DNA of 64,000 nucleotides from WHTI01 sp963826105 (GTDB taxonomy: Bacteria > Actinomycetota > CADDZG01 > WHSQ01), in NCBI GenBank assembly GCA_963826105.1, contig CAWGWA010000017.1, positions 43,807 to 107,806 on the forward strand. The letters are read 5' to 3'. Positions 53,116-63,199 of this stretch are shown here, piece after piece. The position numbers and the translations under genes are program-made. Numbering within the stretch: the stretch's first letter is position 1; each line of letters opens with the position of its first letter. The notes under the pieces are model-generated. The model worked only from the letters and a program-made list of their open reading frames with translations. It did no database searches and was not told where the DNA came from.

Positions 53116-54387
53116 GTGGATGCTGTTGATGTCATCCGCACCAAGCGAGACGGGAAGCGGCTGAGCGACGAGCAGATCCGCTGGTTCATCCGCTCCTACA
53201 CCGACGACGAGATCGCGCACGAACAGGCATCTGCACTACTCATGGCGATCGTGTGGCGCGGGATGGAACCCGACGAACTCTCGACCTGGACGCAGGCGAT
53301 GCTCGATTCGGGTGAACGAGTCGACCTCTCGGCGATCACGGTTCCGACGGTCGACAAACACTCGACCGGCGGGGTGGGCGACAAGGTGTCGCTTCCGTTG
53401 GCGCCGATCATCGCCGCGTGCGGGCTCGCCGATCCGATGATGTCGGGTCGTGGACTCGGGCACACCGGTGGAACCCTCGACAAACTCGAGTCGATCCCGG
53501 GGTTCAACGTCAACCTCACCGAAGACGAAGTGATCCGGGTCCTCCAAGAGGTCGGTTGCGTGATCTATTCGTCATCCCCCAAGGTAGCTCCCGCCGATAG
53601 GAAGCTCTACGCGCTTAGGGACGTGACCGGAACGGTTGAGTCGATCCCCCTGATCGCCTCCTCGATCATGTCCAAGAAGATCGCCGAAGGGGGCGGAGCG
53701 TTGGTGCTCGACGTCAAGGTCGGCTCCGGGGCGTTCCTCCCAGATATCTCGATGGCCCGCGAACTCGCCGAGACCATGGTCCGGATCGGCGAGAGCCACG
53801 GTGTGAAGACGACCGCACTGATCACCGACATGGAGGTTCCGCTCGGGAGAACCGCGGGAAACGCGCTCGAAGTCACCGAGTCGGTGGAGATGCTCCAGGG
53901 CAAGGGACCCTCGGATCTGGACGAGATCACCTATGCCTTTGCCGAGGAGATGCTCGCCCTGTGCGATGTGAAGGCCGACCCGAGGGAGGTGGTCGCCAAC
54001 GGCACCGCCCTCGAGAAATGGCGGGCCATGGTCACGGCTCAGGGCGGAGATCCCGATGCCCCGCTGCCAGAGGCGTCCGAGCGGAGGACGATCACAGCCC
54101 CGCGCTCGGGTTATCTCACGGTGCTCGACGCCCGGGCCGTCGGTGTCTCGGCATGGCGGCTGGGGGCCGGACGATCCCGCAAGGAGGACCCGGTCGATCA
54201 CGCCGCCGGCGTCGTGTGCCTGGCCAAGCCGGGTGATCCCGTCGAGGAGGGTCAGCCGCTTCTCGAGCTCCACACCAGCGACCCGAGCAAATTCGAGCAC
54301 GCGGAGGCCGCGCTCGCCGATGGGTTCGAGATCGGAGATGAAGCTCCTGAACCACGTCCGATCGTCATCGAGCGGATCACTGCGTGA
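53116..54387 (+). CDS. deoA: Thymidine/pyrimidine-nucleoside phosphorylase
   Basis: 423 aa. Cleaves (deoxy)pyrimidine nucleosides with phosphate. Phosphate-binding KHSTGGVGDKVSLPLAPI, then MSGRGLGHTGGTLDKLESIPG and SKKIAEGGGALVLDVKVGSGAF. GTG start. Stop overlaps punA by four bases. Product deoxyribose-1-phosphate can be isomerised and passed to DeoC at the end of the window. Confidence 0.95.
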   Translation: MDAVDVIRTKRDGKRLSDEQIRWFIRSYTDDEIAHEQASALLMAIVWRGMEPDELSTWTQAMLDSGERVDLSAITVPTVDKHSTGGVGDKVSLPLAPIIAACGLADPMMSGRGLGHTGGTLDKLESIPGFNVNLTEDEVIRVLQEVGCVIYSSSPKVAPADRKLYALRDVTGTVESIPLIASSIMSKKIAEGGGALVLDVKVGSGAFLPDISMARELAETMVRIGESHGVKTTALITDMEVPLGRTAGNALEVTESVEMLQGKGPSDLDEITYAFAEEMLALCDVKADPREVVANGTALEKWRAMVTAQGGDPDAPLPEASERRTITAPRSGYLTVLDARAVGVSAWRLGAGRSRKEDPVDHAAGVVCLAKPGDPVEEGQPLLELHTSDPSKFEHAEAALADGFEIGDEAPEPRPIVIERITA

Positions 54388-55184
54388 GCTCTCAGGCCGC
54401 CGTCCACTCCGTCATCAAGAATGCAACCGGACGCTCGGACTGGCGCGTCGCGGTGGTGCTCGGCTCCGGACTGTCCGATCTTGCGGCCGCTCTCCTGCAC
54501 GTCGATCCGATCCCCTTCTCGCACATCGACGGCATGCCGGCCTCGGGGGTGGCCGGACACGCAGGAGCCCTCTACGCCGGCGATGTCGGGATGACACCAA
54601 CCTTGATCTTCGCCGGCCGGGTTCATCTCTACGAGGGCCACGAGATCGCCGAGGTCACGTATCCAGTGCGAGCGGCGATCGGAGCCGGCTGCAACATCGT
54701 GATCCTCACGAACGCGGCAGGAGGGATCAACCCGGACCTGGAGGTCGGCGCGCCCTGTCTGATAACCGACCACATCAACCTCACCGGCAGAACCCCGCTG
54801 TTCGGTCCGAACGACGACTCCATCGGCCCACGGTTCCTCGATCTCAGCGAGGTCTACGACACTGAGCTGCGCGCCTTGGCGAAGAGCGTCGATCCGGCCC
54901 TGAGCGAAGGTGTCTACGCCGGTCTCCTCGGTCCGACCTACGAGACACCGGCGGAAGTTCGCATGTTGCGCACCATCGGCGCCGACATCGTCGGGATGTC
55001 AACAGTGAACGAAGCGATCGCGGCGCGCTACCTGCAAACTCGGGTGTTGGGCATTTCGGTCGTCAGCAACCTCGCCGCCGGACTCTCCCCCACGCCGCTG
55101 TCCCACGAGGAGGTCTCGGCCGCAGGCAGGCAAGCCGCCGCTCGCCTCGAAAGCCTGCTCCGCGGCATCCTGATAGAGCTCTAG
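54384..55184 (+). CDS. punA: Purine-nucleoside phosphorylase, trimeric class
   Basis: 266 aa. VVLGSGLSDLA (phosphate), GRVHLYEGH, LTNAAGGINP, GLLGPTYETPAEVRML and the base-binding VVSNLAAG. The GMSTVNEAIAAR segment has Asn where Pro is common. Completes purine salvage in the import operon, coupled to deoA. Confidence 0.94.
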   Translation: MSSQAAVHSVIKNATGRSDWRVAVVLGSGLSDLAAALLHVDPIPFSHIDGMPASGVAGHAGALYAGDVGMTPTLIFAGRVHLYEGHEIAEVTYPVRAAIGAGCNIVILTNAAGGINPDLEVGAPCLITDHINLTGRTPLFGPNDDSIGPRFLDLSEVYDTELRALAKSVDPALSEGVYAGLLGPTYETPAEVRMLRTIGADIVGMSTVNEAIAARYLQTRVLGISVVSNLAAGLSPTPLSHEEVSAAGRQAAARLESLLRGILIEL

Positions 55185-55210
55185 CCGGAACCGGGCGACG
55201 GCTCCGCCCC

Positions 55211-55273
55211 GAAGCGGGCCCCGCTCCGCTCCACCCAGAGCGTTTTTGAGGGTTCGCTCCGGGGGCCCGCTTC
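55211..55273. repeat. Palindromic repeat element, copy 2 (inverted)
   Basis: Perfect 12-bp stem GAAGCGGGCCCC/GGGGCCCGCTTC (55211-55222 and 55262-55273). On the minus strand the core CGGAGCGAACCCTCAAAAAC ... CTGGGTG ... GCGGAGC matches copy 1 at 39413-39450. It lies between the convergent punA and HNH genes and could end both transcripts. Confidence 0.8.
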
Positions 55274-55307
55274 GTTCCGGGCCTTGCGTTCGATCGATCG
55301 GTCGTCG

Positions 55308-56503
55308 CTAAGGAGCCTGTGCTTGCAGTTTGGTCGCGCGAGCGCGCTTCGTTCTGGGCTTTGGCCTCGTCGGTGGTTTCGGTGGTTCCGGGGTCAGTTT
55401 TCCGGCGCGCCGGTCGCGGGCGGTCTTCGCTTGGTGGCAGGGCCAGCATCTCGGTTTCAGGTTCGGGTGGGAGGTCGGGCCTCGGCAGGCGCGAGGTTCG
55501 ATGTGGTCGAACTCGGTCCGGAAGCGGTTACCGCAGTCGATGCACTTGGGACCATCGAAGTCGGGTGGCTCACCGAGTTCCAGAGCCACCCGGACCTCGA
55601 CGGCGTGGTGCCTGCCGAAACGATTGAAGTTCCTCAGGTCCTTACCGTCGTAGAACACGCCGTTGAGGAACGCGTCCTTGGCGATCTCCTTGACGGTCTC
55701 GGGGGCGACCGGGCCGACGCCGGGGATCTTGCACATCTCGCCCGGCTTAACGTCCTTCCATCCCCGCTTGGCGACCTCGTGGCTCACCAGGATGACCAAC
55801 TCGGGTCTCGTCGACCTGTCCTTTGCCGGACCCCGTCGAGCAGCTTGGCGTAGGCGTCGGCGAGATAGCGCTCGAAGGGTTCTTTGTCGCTGCCGCTCTT
55901 CTTCGCAGTCCTCGCCAGTCGCTGGGCTTCGGCTTCGGCCCTGGCCATGATCGGTGCTCCGATGTGCGGCTCCAAGGCCAGGTGGAGGTTGACCATGCCG
56001 AGTTCGTCGGCGTGATGTGAGGCACGACGCGCTTTCCGCTGCCGCTCGGCCAAGCCCTGGTGCTGTTCGGCTTCGAGCTTGGTCCTGCGGGCCTCTTCTT
56101 TGAGGACGTGGAACGACTCGGTCTTGGCGATCTTGAGAAGTTCTTTGGCGGAGCCGGGGGAAGCCTCTTCAGCTCGAGCGATCTCGGTGGCCTGATCGAG
56201 GGACACCTCGCCCTTGCGCAATGCAGAATCGAGCGGGCGTGAGGAGGCCAGTACGTCGCTCGTCGCCGCCATGTCTTTGGCTTTGCCCATGGAGGTTCCG
56301 GTCACCCGGGCGAGGTCGGCGGCATCCTGCTTGTGGGCAAAGGCGGTCACCCCGAAGGAGGACAGCCGGTTCAGCTTCGCGTAGAGCGCCGTACAGGTTT
56401 TGGCGTCCGGAACGCTGACCAGCTCCGGCTCGAGACCCGAGTTCGCCTTCTCGGTCTCAGCGATGGCGGCTTCCAGATGGGCCACCAGCCTCTCGATGTC
56501 CAT
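55308..56503 (-). CDS. HNH endonuclease with DUF222 (13E12-like), frame interrupted
   Basis: Amino DUF222-like helical domain (DIERLVAHLEAAIAE ... SLDQATEIARA) in one frame and the carboxy HNH domain in another: CIDCGNRF, EFDHIEPRACRGPTSHPNLKPRCWPCH with zinc cysteines and catalytic His. The break is in the C-run 55831-55834; one more base restores a 398-aa protein. It is of the mycobacterial 13E12 repeat type. Start at 56503 chosen because a LexA box lies just upstream; the earlier ATG at 56524 falls inside that box. Confidence 0.85.
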
Positions 56504-56516
56504 CTTGACACCATAT

Positions 56517-56532
56517 ACGAACATATGTTCGA
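56517..56532 (-). promoter_or_regulatory. LexA (SOS) box in front of the HNH/DUF222 gene
   Basis: CGAACATATGTTCG (56518-56531) is a perfect 14-base palindrome; with flanks the minus strand reads TCGAACATATGTTCGT, 11 of 12 fixed positions of the mycobacterial SOS box TCGAAC-N4-GTTCGA. It is 15 bases before the ATG, between TTGTAA (56538-56533) and TATATG, possible promoter boxes. DNA-damage control of the gene is likely. Confidence 0.75.
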
Positions 56533-56587
56533 TTACAAGCCGCTGACCAGGACTTTCGCGGGGATATGGGCCCCCTTGCTTGCTCCG

Positions 56588-59342
56588 CTAGTCGAGGCCG
56601 AAGGGGTTCGATTCCCCGTAGGAGTCGCGGATCGCACCCGGTTCGATCATCACCTCGTCGCCCGGCTGCAGACCAGCGGGTGCCAACCATCGGTCGCCTA
56701 CCTGGAAGGCGCTGACCCGATCGATCGAGCCGTCGGCCCGCAGGACGGTGACGACAGCTCGGACGATCTCTCCGGAGCTCGCCCACGGGCGGAAGGTGCA
56801 GGTCGTGCAGAACGGGACTCCGACTTCGTCGTTCTTGATCTCTTCGGCGACGTAGGGGAACACCGATGCGTAGGTCTTCGGGTAGGCGTGATCGATCGCG
56901 AACGACACCGAACCGTCGTCGCCGACGGTGAGGTCGCGGACCGTGATGCCGCTCCACGGCTCCACCTCGAACGGATCGGACTCCAGCTGGTACGCCTGAT
57001 CGATCGACCCATCCCGGATGAGCCCGGAGATCACGAAGCGGTAGCTGCCGGCCGGCGTCGACCCGATCCCTCGAGGGAACGCATCGAAGGCCTCGAAGGC
57101 CGCGGTCCAGGTCCACTCTTCGTTGCCGGCGTAGGTGTCGAGGAAGCCGTTAACCCCGGCGGGGAACTCGACCATCGTCTGGACCTCACCGGTCTGATCG
57201 GCGAACGGCCGCCACTTCCCGCCTCGCAAGCGCTCGACCGTGACGACCGGGTTGTCGACCGCGTTGCTTCCGCCGCGCCACGACACCGTGGCGGCATCGA
57301 ACCGCCGGATCGAGACGGGCTGCTCCACGATGGCAGCGGGACCCACGTCCCCGGGCAACGTCGCGAGCCACGCGTCGTAGGCCGAACTCGACGCTTGACC
57401 GAGCGCAGTCGCGGCGGCCACCTGGCGGGCCTCGTCGGCCCGAGCCGTTGCATCGTGCGGCTCAGGAGTGTAGGCCGGGCCCCCGTTCAGCTCGCCGGCG
57501 ATCTCCACGAGATTGGAGACCATGTAGTCGGCGGTGTGCGGACCGCAGCAAGTCAGGGCCTTGCGGTAGTGGTCGTAGGACATGTACTCGCGATAGCTCA
57601 CCGTGTAGCCGTTGTAGTCGCCCGCGTGGCCCACACCGATCGGGAGGACGTAGCCCAGGTCGGGGGATAGCTCGTCGTGGGTGAAGTTGCCCCAGATCGC
57701 AGACGGATCCGCCGGATCGGAGTTGGCGGTAAGGACGTTGGCCGGGTCGTTCCACCCGCGCGCATCGTTGTGGATCTGAGCCTGCATGTGCCGGTACTTG
57801 AGATCGCTGAACGTCAGGGACTTGGAGGCATCGTGCGGGTCGGTGCAGGTCCAATCCCCACCGGCTCCATCGTTGCTGCATCCGAGTCGCTCGGTCCAGT
57901 CGTAGCCATCCCACATGTTGTCCTCGATCCGGTCGAGACGGCTCTCGAGGTTCAGGATCAGGTCGACCTGCGCCTCGCACGCACACGACGCGAGCACGAC
58001 GTCACCGAGCTTGAAGACCTGCAGCTTGAGCCGGAGGTTCTCCTCGACCGCGGTGAACGATGGCGCGTCGTAATGGGCCGGTACCGGGAAGCCGTGCATC
58101 CGGAGGTTCTCGTAGACCATGTTGAGACGTTCGTCCTCGATCCCTCCGGAACGAGCACAGTCGGGAAGGCCGCCGATCGGCACACCGGGATCGCCGCCGA
58201 GGGACGTCTCCGTATTGCAGTTCGATACCGACGGATACGGGTGACTCAAAGGAGCCGGCACGAACCGGGTAACGGCGGCGACGTCGAAGTCGGCAGAGAA
58301 CGGGACTTGAGCTCGCGGCCTCGCGGCCGTCCTCCACCCGCCGATCACATCCTGCGACAGGAGGAACGCGCCGCGCTCAGCCTGGGCATGCCCGGCATGA
58401 CTCCATCGCTTGGGGATGCCGTCTGGGACCAGGTCGGGGCGTCCGGGCCCCGCTTCCGCGCTGCCGACGTCACCCTGTCCGAACACGAGCGGCGCGCCGG
58501 TCGGCGCGCTCCACGAAGCGCTCGAGCGAAGCAACGAAGTCTCCGGTGATGAGGTCGTGGTCGTCGAGGCCCTCAGGATGCTGGCCCCAGTTGATCAAGG
58601 TTGCGATGGGGTCGCCGGCGAGGGAATCGAAGCGGATCACCGGCAGACCGAAGTCGCCGAAGTCGTCGGGGTAGCCCGCAGGCGTGCCGTCGTCGGCGAT
58701 CGTCTTACGGGCGATCATGCCCTTGAAGATCTTGTGCTCGACGGTGGTCGCCGCCATCCGGGCCGGGACCATCGCCTCTTCGGCAGCGAGGATCGCCGCG
58801 GCCATCTGGCGGGCGTGATACTCGAACGCCCGCAGATCGGTGACGTCCTGGAAGATCCAGACGCCCCAGGACGGACTCGTGTAATAGGGCGAGGAGTGGT
58901 TGTGGGATGCCATCAGCAGGATGTCCTCGTACGCCACCTGAGATCCGCGCTCAACGAGGAGCTGGCCGACCCGCCGGGTCAGATAGTCCTGTGCAAGATA
59001 GGAGTCGGACTTCACGAACGCCGCGACATCACCTTCGGCGTCGCGCACGACGATCGCTCGGTAGCTCAGTCGGGACTGCACTCCGTAGCTGTCCTTCTGC
59101 GACAGCGAATGCTGATGCGGATCGACCTCATCGCCGGTCAGCAGACCGGTCTGATCGGGGCTCTTCTGTGAGTACTGACCCGCTCCCGCGCCCACGTGCC
59201 AAGTGGCATCCGCCTCGCCGTAACCGGCCATGACGGTCCCCGGAGCAGCTTCCGCGTGCGCGTCCCTCTCGACGACCACCGTTTGCAGCGAGCTCACCGC
59301 GAGGAACAGGCTCAGGGACAGCAGAACGAGACGGCGCGACAT
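56588..59342 (-). CDS. Secreted neutral/alkaline ceramidase-like hydrolase (frame interrupted)
   Basis: Signal peptide (about 5-32). The amino half reads AGYGEADATWHVG, SYRAIVVRDAEGDVAAFV, LMASHNHSSPYY (likely zinc His pair) and LINWGQHPEGLDDHDLITGDFV, as in neutral ceramidase amino domains. The carboxy half in another frame has TGAPLVFGQGDVGSAEAGPG and ends in a beta-rich tail (AGSYRFVISG). One surplus base near 58485-58510 explains the shift; repaired length 917 aa. GGAGGAG seven bases before the ATG. The substrate may not be ceramide. Confidence 0.75.
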
Positions 59343-59416
59343 CTTCAGGCTCCTCCAGGTTGGACCGGTCCTGGATAGATATGCCGTCGAATGCCCAAGC
59401 CCTGCTTGGTCCCGGC

Positions 59417-59659
59417 TCAGTCTCCTTGAACCATGACGAAGGTCCAGCGGTGATCCTGGGGCCCCAAGGATCCGGAGAACGACACGCGGACTTCGTGATC
59501 ACCGGGGGCGAGCTCCGAGTCCAAACGGTAGGACGCCTCACGGCGGGTCGGGGGCCAGCTCATCGTCTCGAGGATCGTGAGTCGATCGGTCAGCTCCTCG
59601 TCGTCGAGCCACAGCCGGATCGGGCCCGGATCACCTTGGGCCGGTGGGGTCACGACCAC
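59417..59659 (-). CDS. Hypothetical protein, start uncertain
   Basis: 80 aa from a GTG at 59659, but the frame is open back to 59791 right after the protease stop, and no good start codon lies between. Contents suggest a small beta-sandwich: IRLWLDDEELTDRL, SYRLDSELAPGDHEVRVSFSG. It could be part of an extracellular protein, perhaps the end of the protease gene after another lost base. Low certainty. Confidence 0.45.
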   Translation of the reverse strand: MVVTPPAQGDPGPIRLWLDDEELTDRLTILETMSWPPTRREASYRLDSELAPGDHEVRVSFSGSLGPQDHRWTFVMVQGD

Positions 59660-59791
59660 CCTGATCTCGATCGGATGCGAGCACGACTCACCGTCACCGG
59701 GGAAGACCGCGACCAGTCCGGGTGGGAGGGAAGCGCGGGGACGAGACCCTGAGGCCCCGTCCCCCGCGACGTCTCCCCCGTCAACAATCGA

Positions 59792-60795
59792 CTAGAGGTT
59801 CTGGACCGCGTTGTAGAGGTTGGCCGCGCCTGTGTCGAAGTACGGGCCGAACATCGTGTTGGGGACGGTGCTGTAGCCGTAGGAGTTCAGACCGTTCACG
59901 TTTCCGTTCACGATCCATCCTCCGCCCGACGAGCCCCCCGTCATGTCGCATGTGATCGCCATCGTCGACGGACCACTGCCGCCCGACGGGTTGTCGTCGC
60001 CGATCCACTGGCTTTCGCACACCCTCAGACGCTCTCCGCTGAATGGCGGTGCCGCCGGGTATCCGAACGATTGATAGAACTGGTTGCGGGGCTGGTTCCA
60101 CGAGATGCCCCGGCCCCCGACGACGTCAACGAGGGCGTTCCCGCCATTGGTGTTCATCACTGCGGCGGCCATGTCGTAACGGATGTTTCCGCTGTTCACC
60201 CACCCGGAGGTCGACCACGTTTCCGCGCGGTCCACAGCCCGAACGGGTTGCTCCCGTCCTTGCGCGCAGGGGCAAAGGCCCAGTTCGTGTACCACGGCTG
60301 CCCCGCACCGCCGCCGTTCACACAGTGACCGGCAGTCCACACCACGCTGCGGTTGGCAGAGTTGATCGCAGTTCCGGAACAGACGTAGTTGAGGCCCGAG
60401 TTCGGATCGGTGAAGAAGACCTTGCCGTGGGTCGAGTACGGATAGTTCGTGTACGGCTCGGTGACTTCGTAGCTCCGGCGCGGCGCCTTGCCACGGCCCG
60501 CGGTCGTTGAGAGCGGAGCGGTCGCGGCAACGGACCCCGGCTTCCCCGTTGCGGGAGCGGTTGAGGCTGAGGACTTGGACGGCGAGCCCTTGGGCGACGG
60601 CGCCGTTGCCGGCTTGGCGTTGCGCATCTTCGCCTTGGTCCAGTACGAACGGATCTGCTTGGGCGACTTGTGAACGCTCTTGGAAACCGCACGGTCCGGA
60701 CGTTTCGGTTGCTCGGTTGGCCGAGCGGGCGCCCCGGGCTGGAACAGTCCCAGTAGCGCTGCAGATAAGAACAAGACGACGATGTTTCGCCTCAT
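59792..60795 (-). CDS. Secreted V8-like serine protease (frame interrupted)
   Basis: Signal peptide from the ATG at 60795 (MRRNIVVLFLSAALLG), AAGGGGGG upstream, then a Lys/Pro/Ala-rich propeptide. Catalytic His in VWTAGHCVN, a probable Asp in NIRYDMAAAV and Ser in MTGGSSGGGW. The frame breaks at the CC 60223-60224 on the plus strand; one extra base gives WTARETWSTSGW and 334 aa. Glutamyl-endopeptidase-like fold, exported. Confidence 0.83.
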
Positions 60796-60917
60796 CCAAC
60801 ACCCCCCTTGTCGGGTAGTACCCACAAACGGACTTACCGGGCATACCGGACGCGAGCAAGCATGCGCAAGCAGTCCGAGGAGGAGCTAGGGGGCTAGATG
60901 GTGCTCGATCGGTTCCG

Positions 60918-61757
60918 TCACCGGCCCTTGGGGTGCCAGACCGTCTTCAGGTCCATGAACGCGGACACCTCATGGGGCCCGCGCACGTCGGTCGCGGTGA
61001 TTACGCGCTTCACGTTCTCGGCCGCGGCCTCTTCGACCTCGGCCCGCCGGTCCCCGGCGACGCCGGTGATATCGATCGCATCGACGTCGAGGTGCGACGC
61101 AAGCACGGGGACGAGTTCGTCCTTGAGACCGGTAAGGATGTTGACCACACCTCCCGGCACATCGGCCGTCGCGAGACATTCCGCCAAGGCGATCGCCGGC
61201 AGCGGGAAGCGTTCCGAGGCCAGGACGATCGAAGCGTTGCCTCCACACATCGCCGGAGCGAGGCGCGAACACAGCGCGGTCAACGACGGTTCCTCCGGCG
61301 CCACGATCCCAACGACGCCGGTCGGCTCGGGTGCGGTGATGTTGAAGTACGGGCCGGCCACCGGATTGAGCCCGCCGGCGACCTGAGCGATCTTGTCGGT
61401 CCAACCCGCGTAGTACACGAAGGTATCGATCGCGACATCGACCTGATCGGACGCATCGTTCTCGACGCGGGCGACTTCAGCCTCGAGATCGCCGCGGCGC
61501 GTTTCCATCATCTCGGCGACCCGGTACAGGACCTGGCCCCGGTTGTACGCGGTCGCAGCCGCCCAGCCACCCCATGCCTTTCGCGCGGCCTTGACCGCGT
61601 CGCGGATGTCCTTGCGCGAGGCCCGGGCAGCGTTGGCTAGGAACGAACCATCCGCTGCGTTCGCCTCGAACGAGCGGCCGGACTCGGAGCGAGGGAAGTC
61701 GCCGCCGAGATAGAGCTTGTAGGTCTTCATCACTTGGACCCGAGGTGAATCGGTCAC
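60918..61757 (-). CDS. Short aldehyde dehydrogenase-family protein without catalytic half
   Basis: 279 aa. Has only the cofactor-binding half (YKLYLGGDFPRSESG, AYNRGQVLYRVAEMME, PEPTGVVGIVAPEEPSL, PGGVVNILTG) and ends KTVWHPKGR. The catalytic Cys and Glu are absent. The end and size match short partners found beside a full-length enzyme and deoC in streptomycetes, so this is not a truncation. It overlaps the full-length gene by four bases; likely an auxiliary subunit. Confidence 0.8.
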   Translation of the reverse strand: MTDSPRVQVMKTYKLYLGGDFPRSESGRSFEANAADGSFLANAARASRKDIRDAVKAARKAWGGWAAATAYNRGQVLYRVAEMMETRRGDLEAEVARVENDASDQVDVAIDTFVYYAGWTDKIAQVAGGLNPVAGPYFNITAPEPTGVVGIVAPEEPSLTALCSRLAPAMCGGNASIVLASERFPLPAIALAECLATADVPGGVVNILTGLKDELVPVLASHLDVDAIDITGVAGDRRAEVEEAAAENVKRVITATDVRGPHEVSAFMDLKTVWHPKGR

Positions 61758-63196
61758 GGTGCCACCAGCTTCACGTACGCCTCGAGCCCATGACGTCCAC
61801 CTTCACGGCCGAAGCCCGATTCCTTGAACCCGCCGAAGGGGCTCGCGGGGTCAAAGCGGTTGAAGGTGTTGGCCCATACGACCCCGGCCCGCAGGTGGTC
61901 CGCCATCCACAGGATGCGCGATCCCTTCTCGGTCCAGACTCCGGCGGACAACCCGAAGGGCGTGTTGTTCGCCTTCTCGACGGCCTCCTCCTCGGTGCGG
62001 AAGGTCATCACCGAGAGAACCGGGCCGAAGATCTCTTCCTGCGCGATCCGGTGGGACTGCGACACGCCGGTGAAGATCGTGGGCGGGAACCAGAAGCCGC
62101 GCTCGGGGATGTCGCACTTGGGCTGGAACAGGTCCGCGCCCTCGTCGACCCCGATGCCGACGAGTCGTTTGATCTTGTCGAGTTGGTCGCGCGAGTTGAT
62201 CGCTCCGATGTCGGTGTTCTTGTCTAGGGGGTCACCGAGACGAAGGGTCGAGAGACGGCGCTTGAGCTTGTCGAGGAGATGCTCGGCAACCGACTCTTGC
62301 ACGAGGAGGCGGGAGCCGGCGCAGCAGACGTGACCCTGGTTGAAGAAGATCCCGTTGACGATGCCCTCGACCGCTTGATCGAGTGGTGCGTCGTCGAAGA
62401 TCACGTTGGCTGCCTTGCCCCCGAGCTCGAGGGTGAGCTTCTTGTGGGTGCCGGCGATCTGGCGCTGGATGATCTTGCCGACCTCGGTCGAACCGGTGAA
62501 CGCCACCTTGTCGACGTCGGGATGCTTAACGAGGGCGGCTCCGGTCGCTCCGGCACCGTTGATGATGTTCACGACACCTGGAGGAAGCCCGACCTGCTCA
62601 CATATCTCGGCGAACATCATTGCCGTCAACGGCGTGGTCTCGGCCGGTTTGAGCACAACGGTGTTGCCGGTCGCGATCGCAGGGGCGATCTTCCACGCCA
62701 GCATCAGCATCGGGAAGTTCCACGGGATGATCTGCGCGGCGACGCCCAGCGGCTCTGCACGGCGTCCGGGGAACGCGTACTCGAGCTTGTCGGCCCAACC
62801 CGCGTAGTAGAAGAAATGCGCGGCGACCAGAGGGATGTCGACGTCGCGGCTCTCCTTGATCGGCTTCCCTCCGTTCATGGACTCGAGCACCGCCATCTCG
62901 CGAGCGCGCTCCTGGATCACGCGCGCGATCCGGAACACGAACTTGGCGCGATCGCCGGGGGCCAGGGCGGACCAGGTACCGAATGCCTTACGGGCCGAAG
63001 CGACCGCACGATCGACATCGCTCTCGTCGGCGATCGGGATCGCCGCGAGGACCTCTTCGGTCGCCGGGTTGATCGTCTTGAAGTACTCGCCGGAAGCCGG
63101 CTCAACGAACTCACCACCGATGTAGTGGCCGTAGGTGTCCTTGACCGAGACGATCTCGGTGGACTCAGGTGCCGGTGCGTAATCCCATTTGCTCAT
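61754..63196 (-). CDS. Aldehyde dehydrogenase (full length)
   Basis: 480 aa. IIPWNFPMLMLAWKIAPA, FTGSTEVGK, base Glu in LELGGKAAN, nucleophile Cys in NQGHVCCAGSR, EEIFGPVLSV and PFGGFKESGFGREGG. Sits between deoC and the short partner. Its likely substrate is acetaldehyde released by DeoC; that is inferred from position. Confidence 0.9.
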   Translation of the reverse strand: MSKWDYAPAPESTEIVSVKDTYGHYIGGEFVEPASGEYFKTINPATEEVLAAIPIADESDVDRAVASARKAFGTWSALAPGDRAKFVFRIARVIQERAREMAVLESMNGGKPIKESRDVDIPLVAAHFFYYAGWADKLEYAFPGRRAEPLGVAAQIIPWNFPMLMLAWKIAPAIATGNTVVLKPAETTPLTAMMFAEICEQVGLPPGVVNIINGAGATGAALVKHPDVDKVAFTGSTEVGKIIQRQIAGTHKKLTLELGGKAANVIFDDAPLDQAVEGIVNGIFFNQGHVCCAGSRLLVQESVAEHLLDKLKRRLSTLRLGDPLDKNTDIGAINSRDQLDKIKRLVGIGVDEGADLFQPKCDIPERGFWFPPTIFTGVSQSHRIAQEEIFGPVLSVMTFRTEEEAVEKANNTPFGLSAGVWTEKGSRILWMADHLRAGVVWANTFNRFDPASPFGGFKESGFGREGGRHGLEAYVKLVAP

Positions 63197-63199
63197 GGC

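Noticed and set aside
56333..57670. 445-residue open frame opposite the HNH and ceramidase-like genes
   Set aside because: Spans two unrelated genes and the SOS box; no domain seen.
60918..61757. Short aldehyde dehydrogenase as a truncated pseudogene
   Set aside because: Ends with the conserved KTVWHP motif and overlaps its neighbour neatly, so the short form appears normal.
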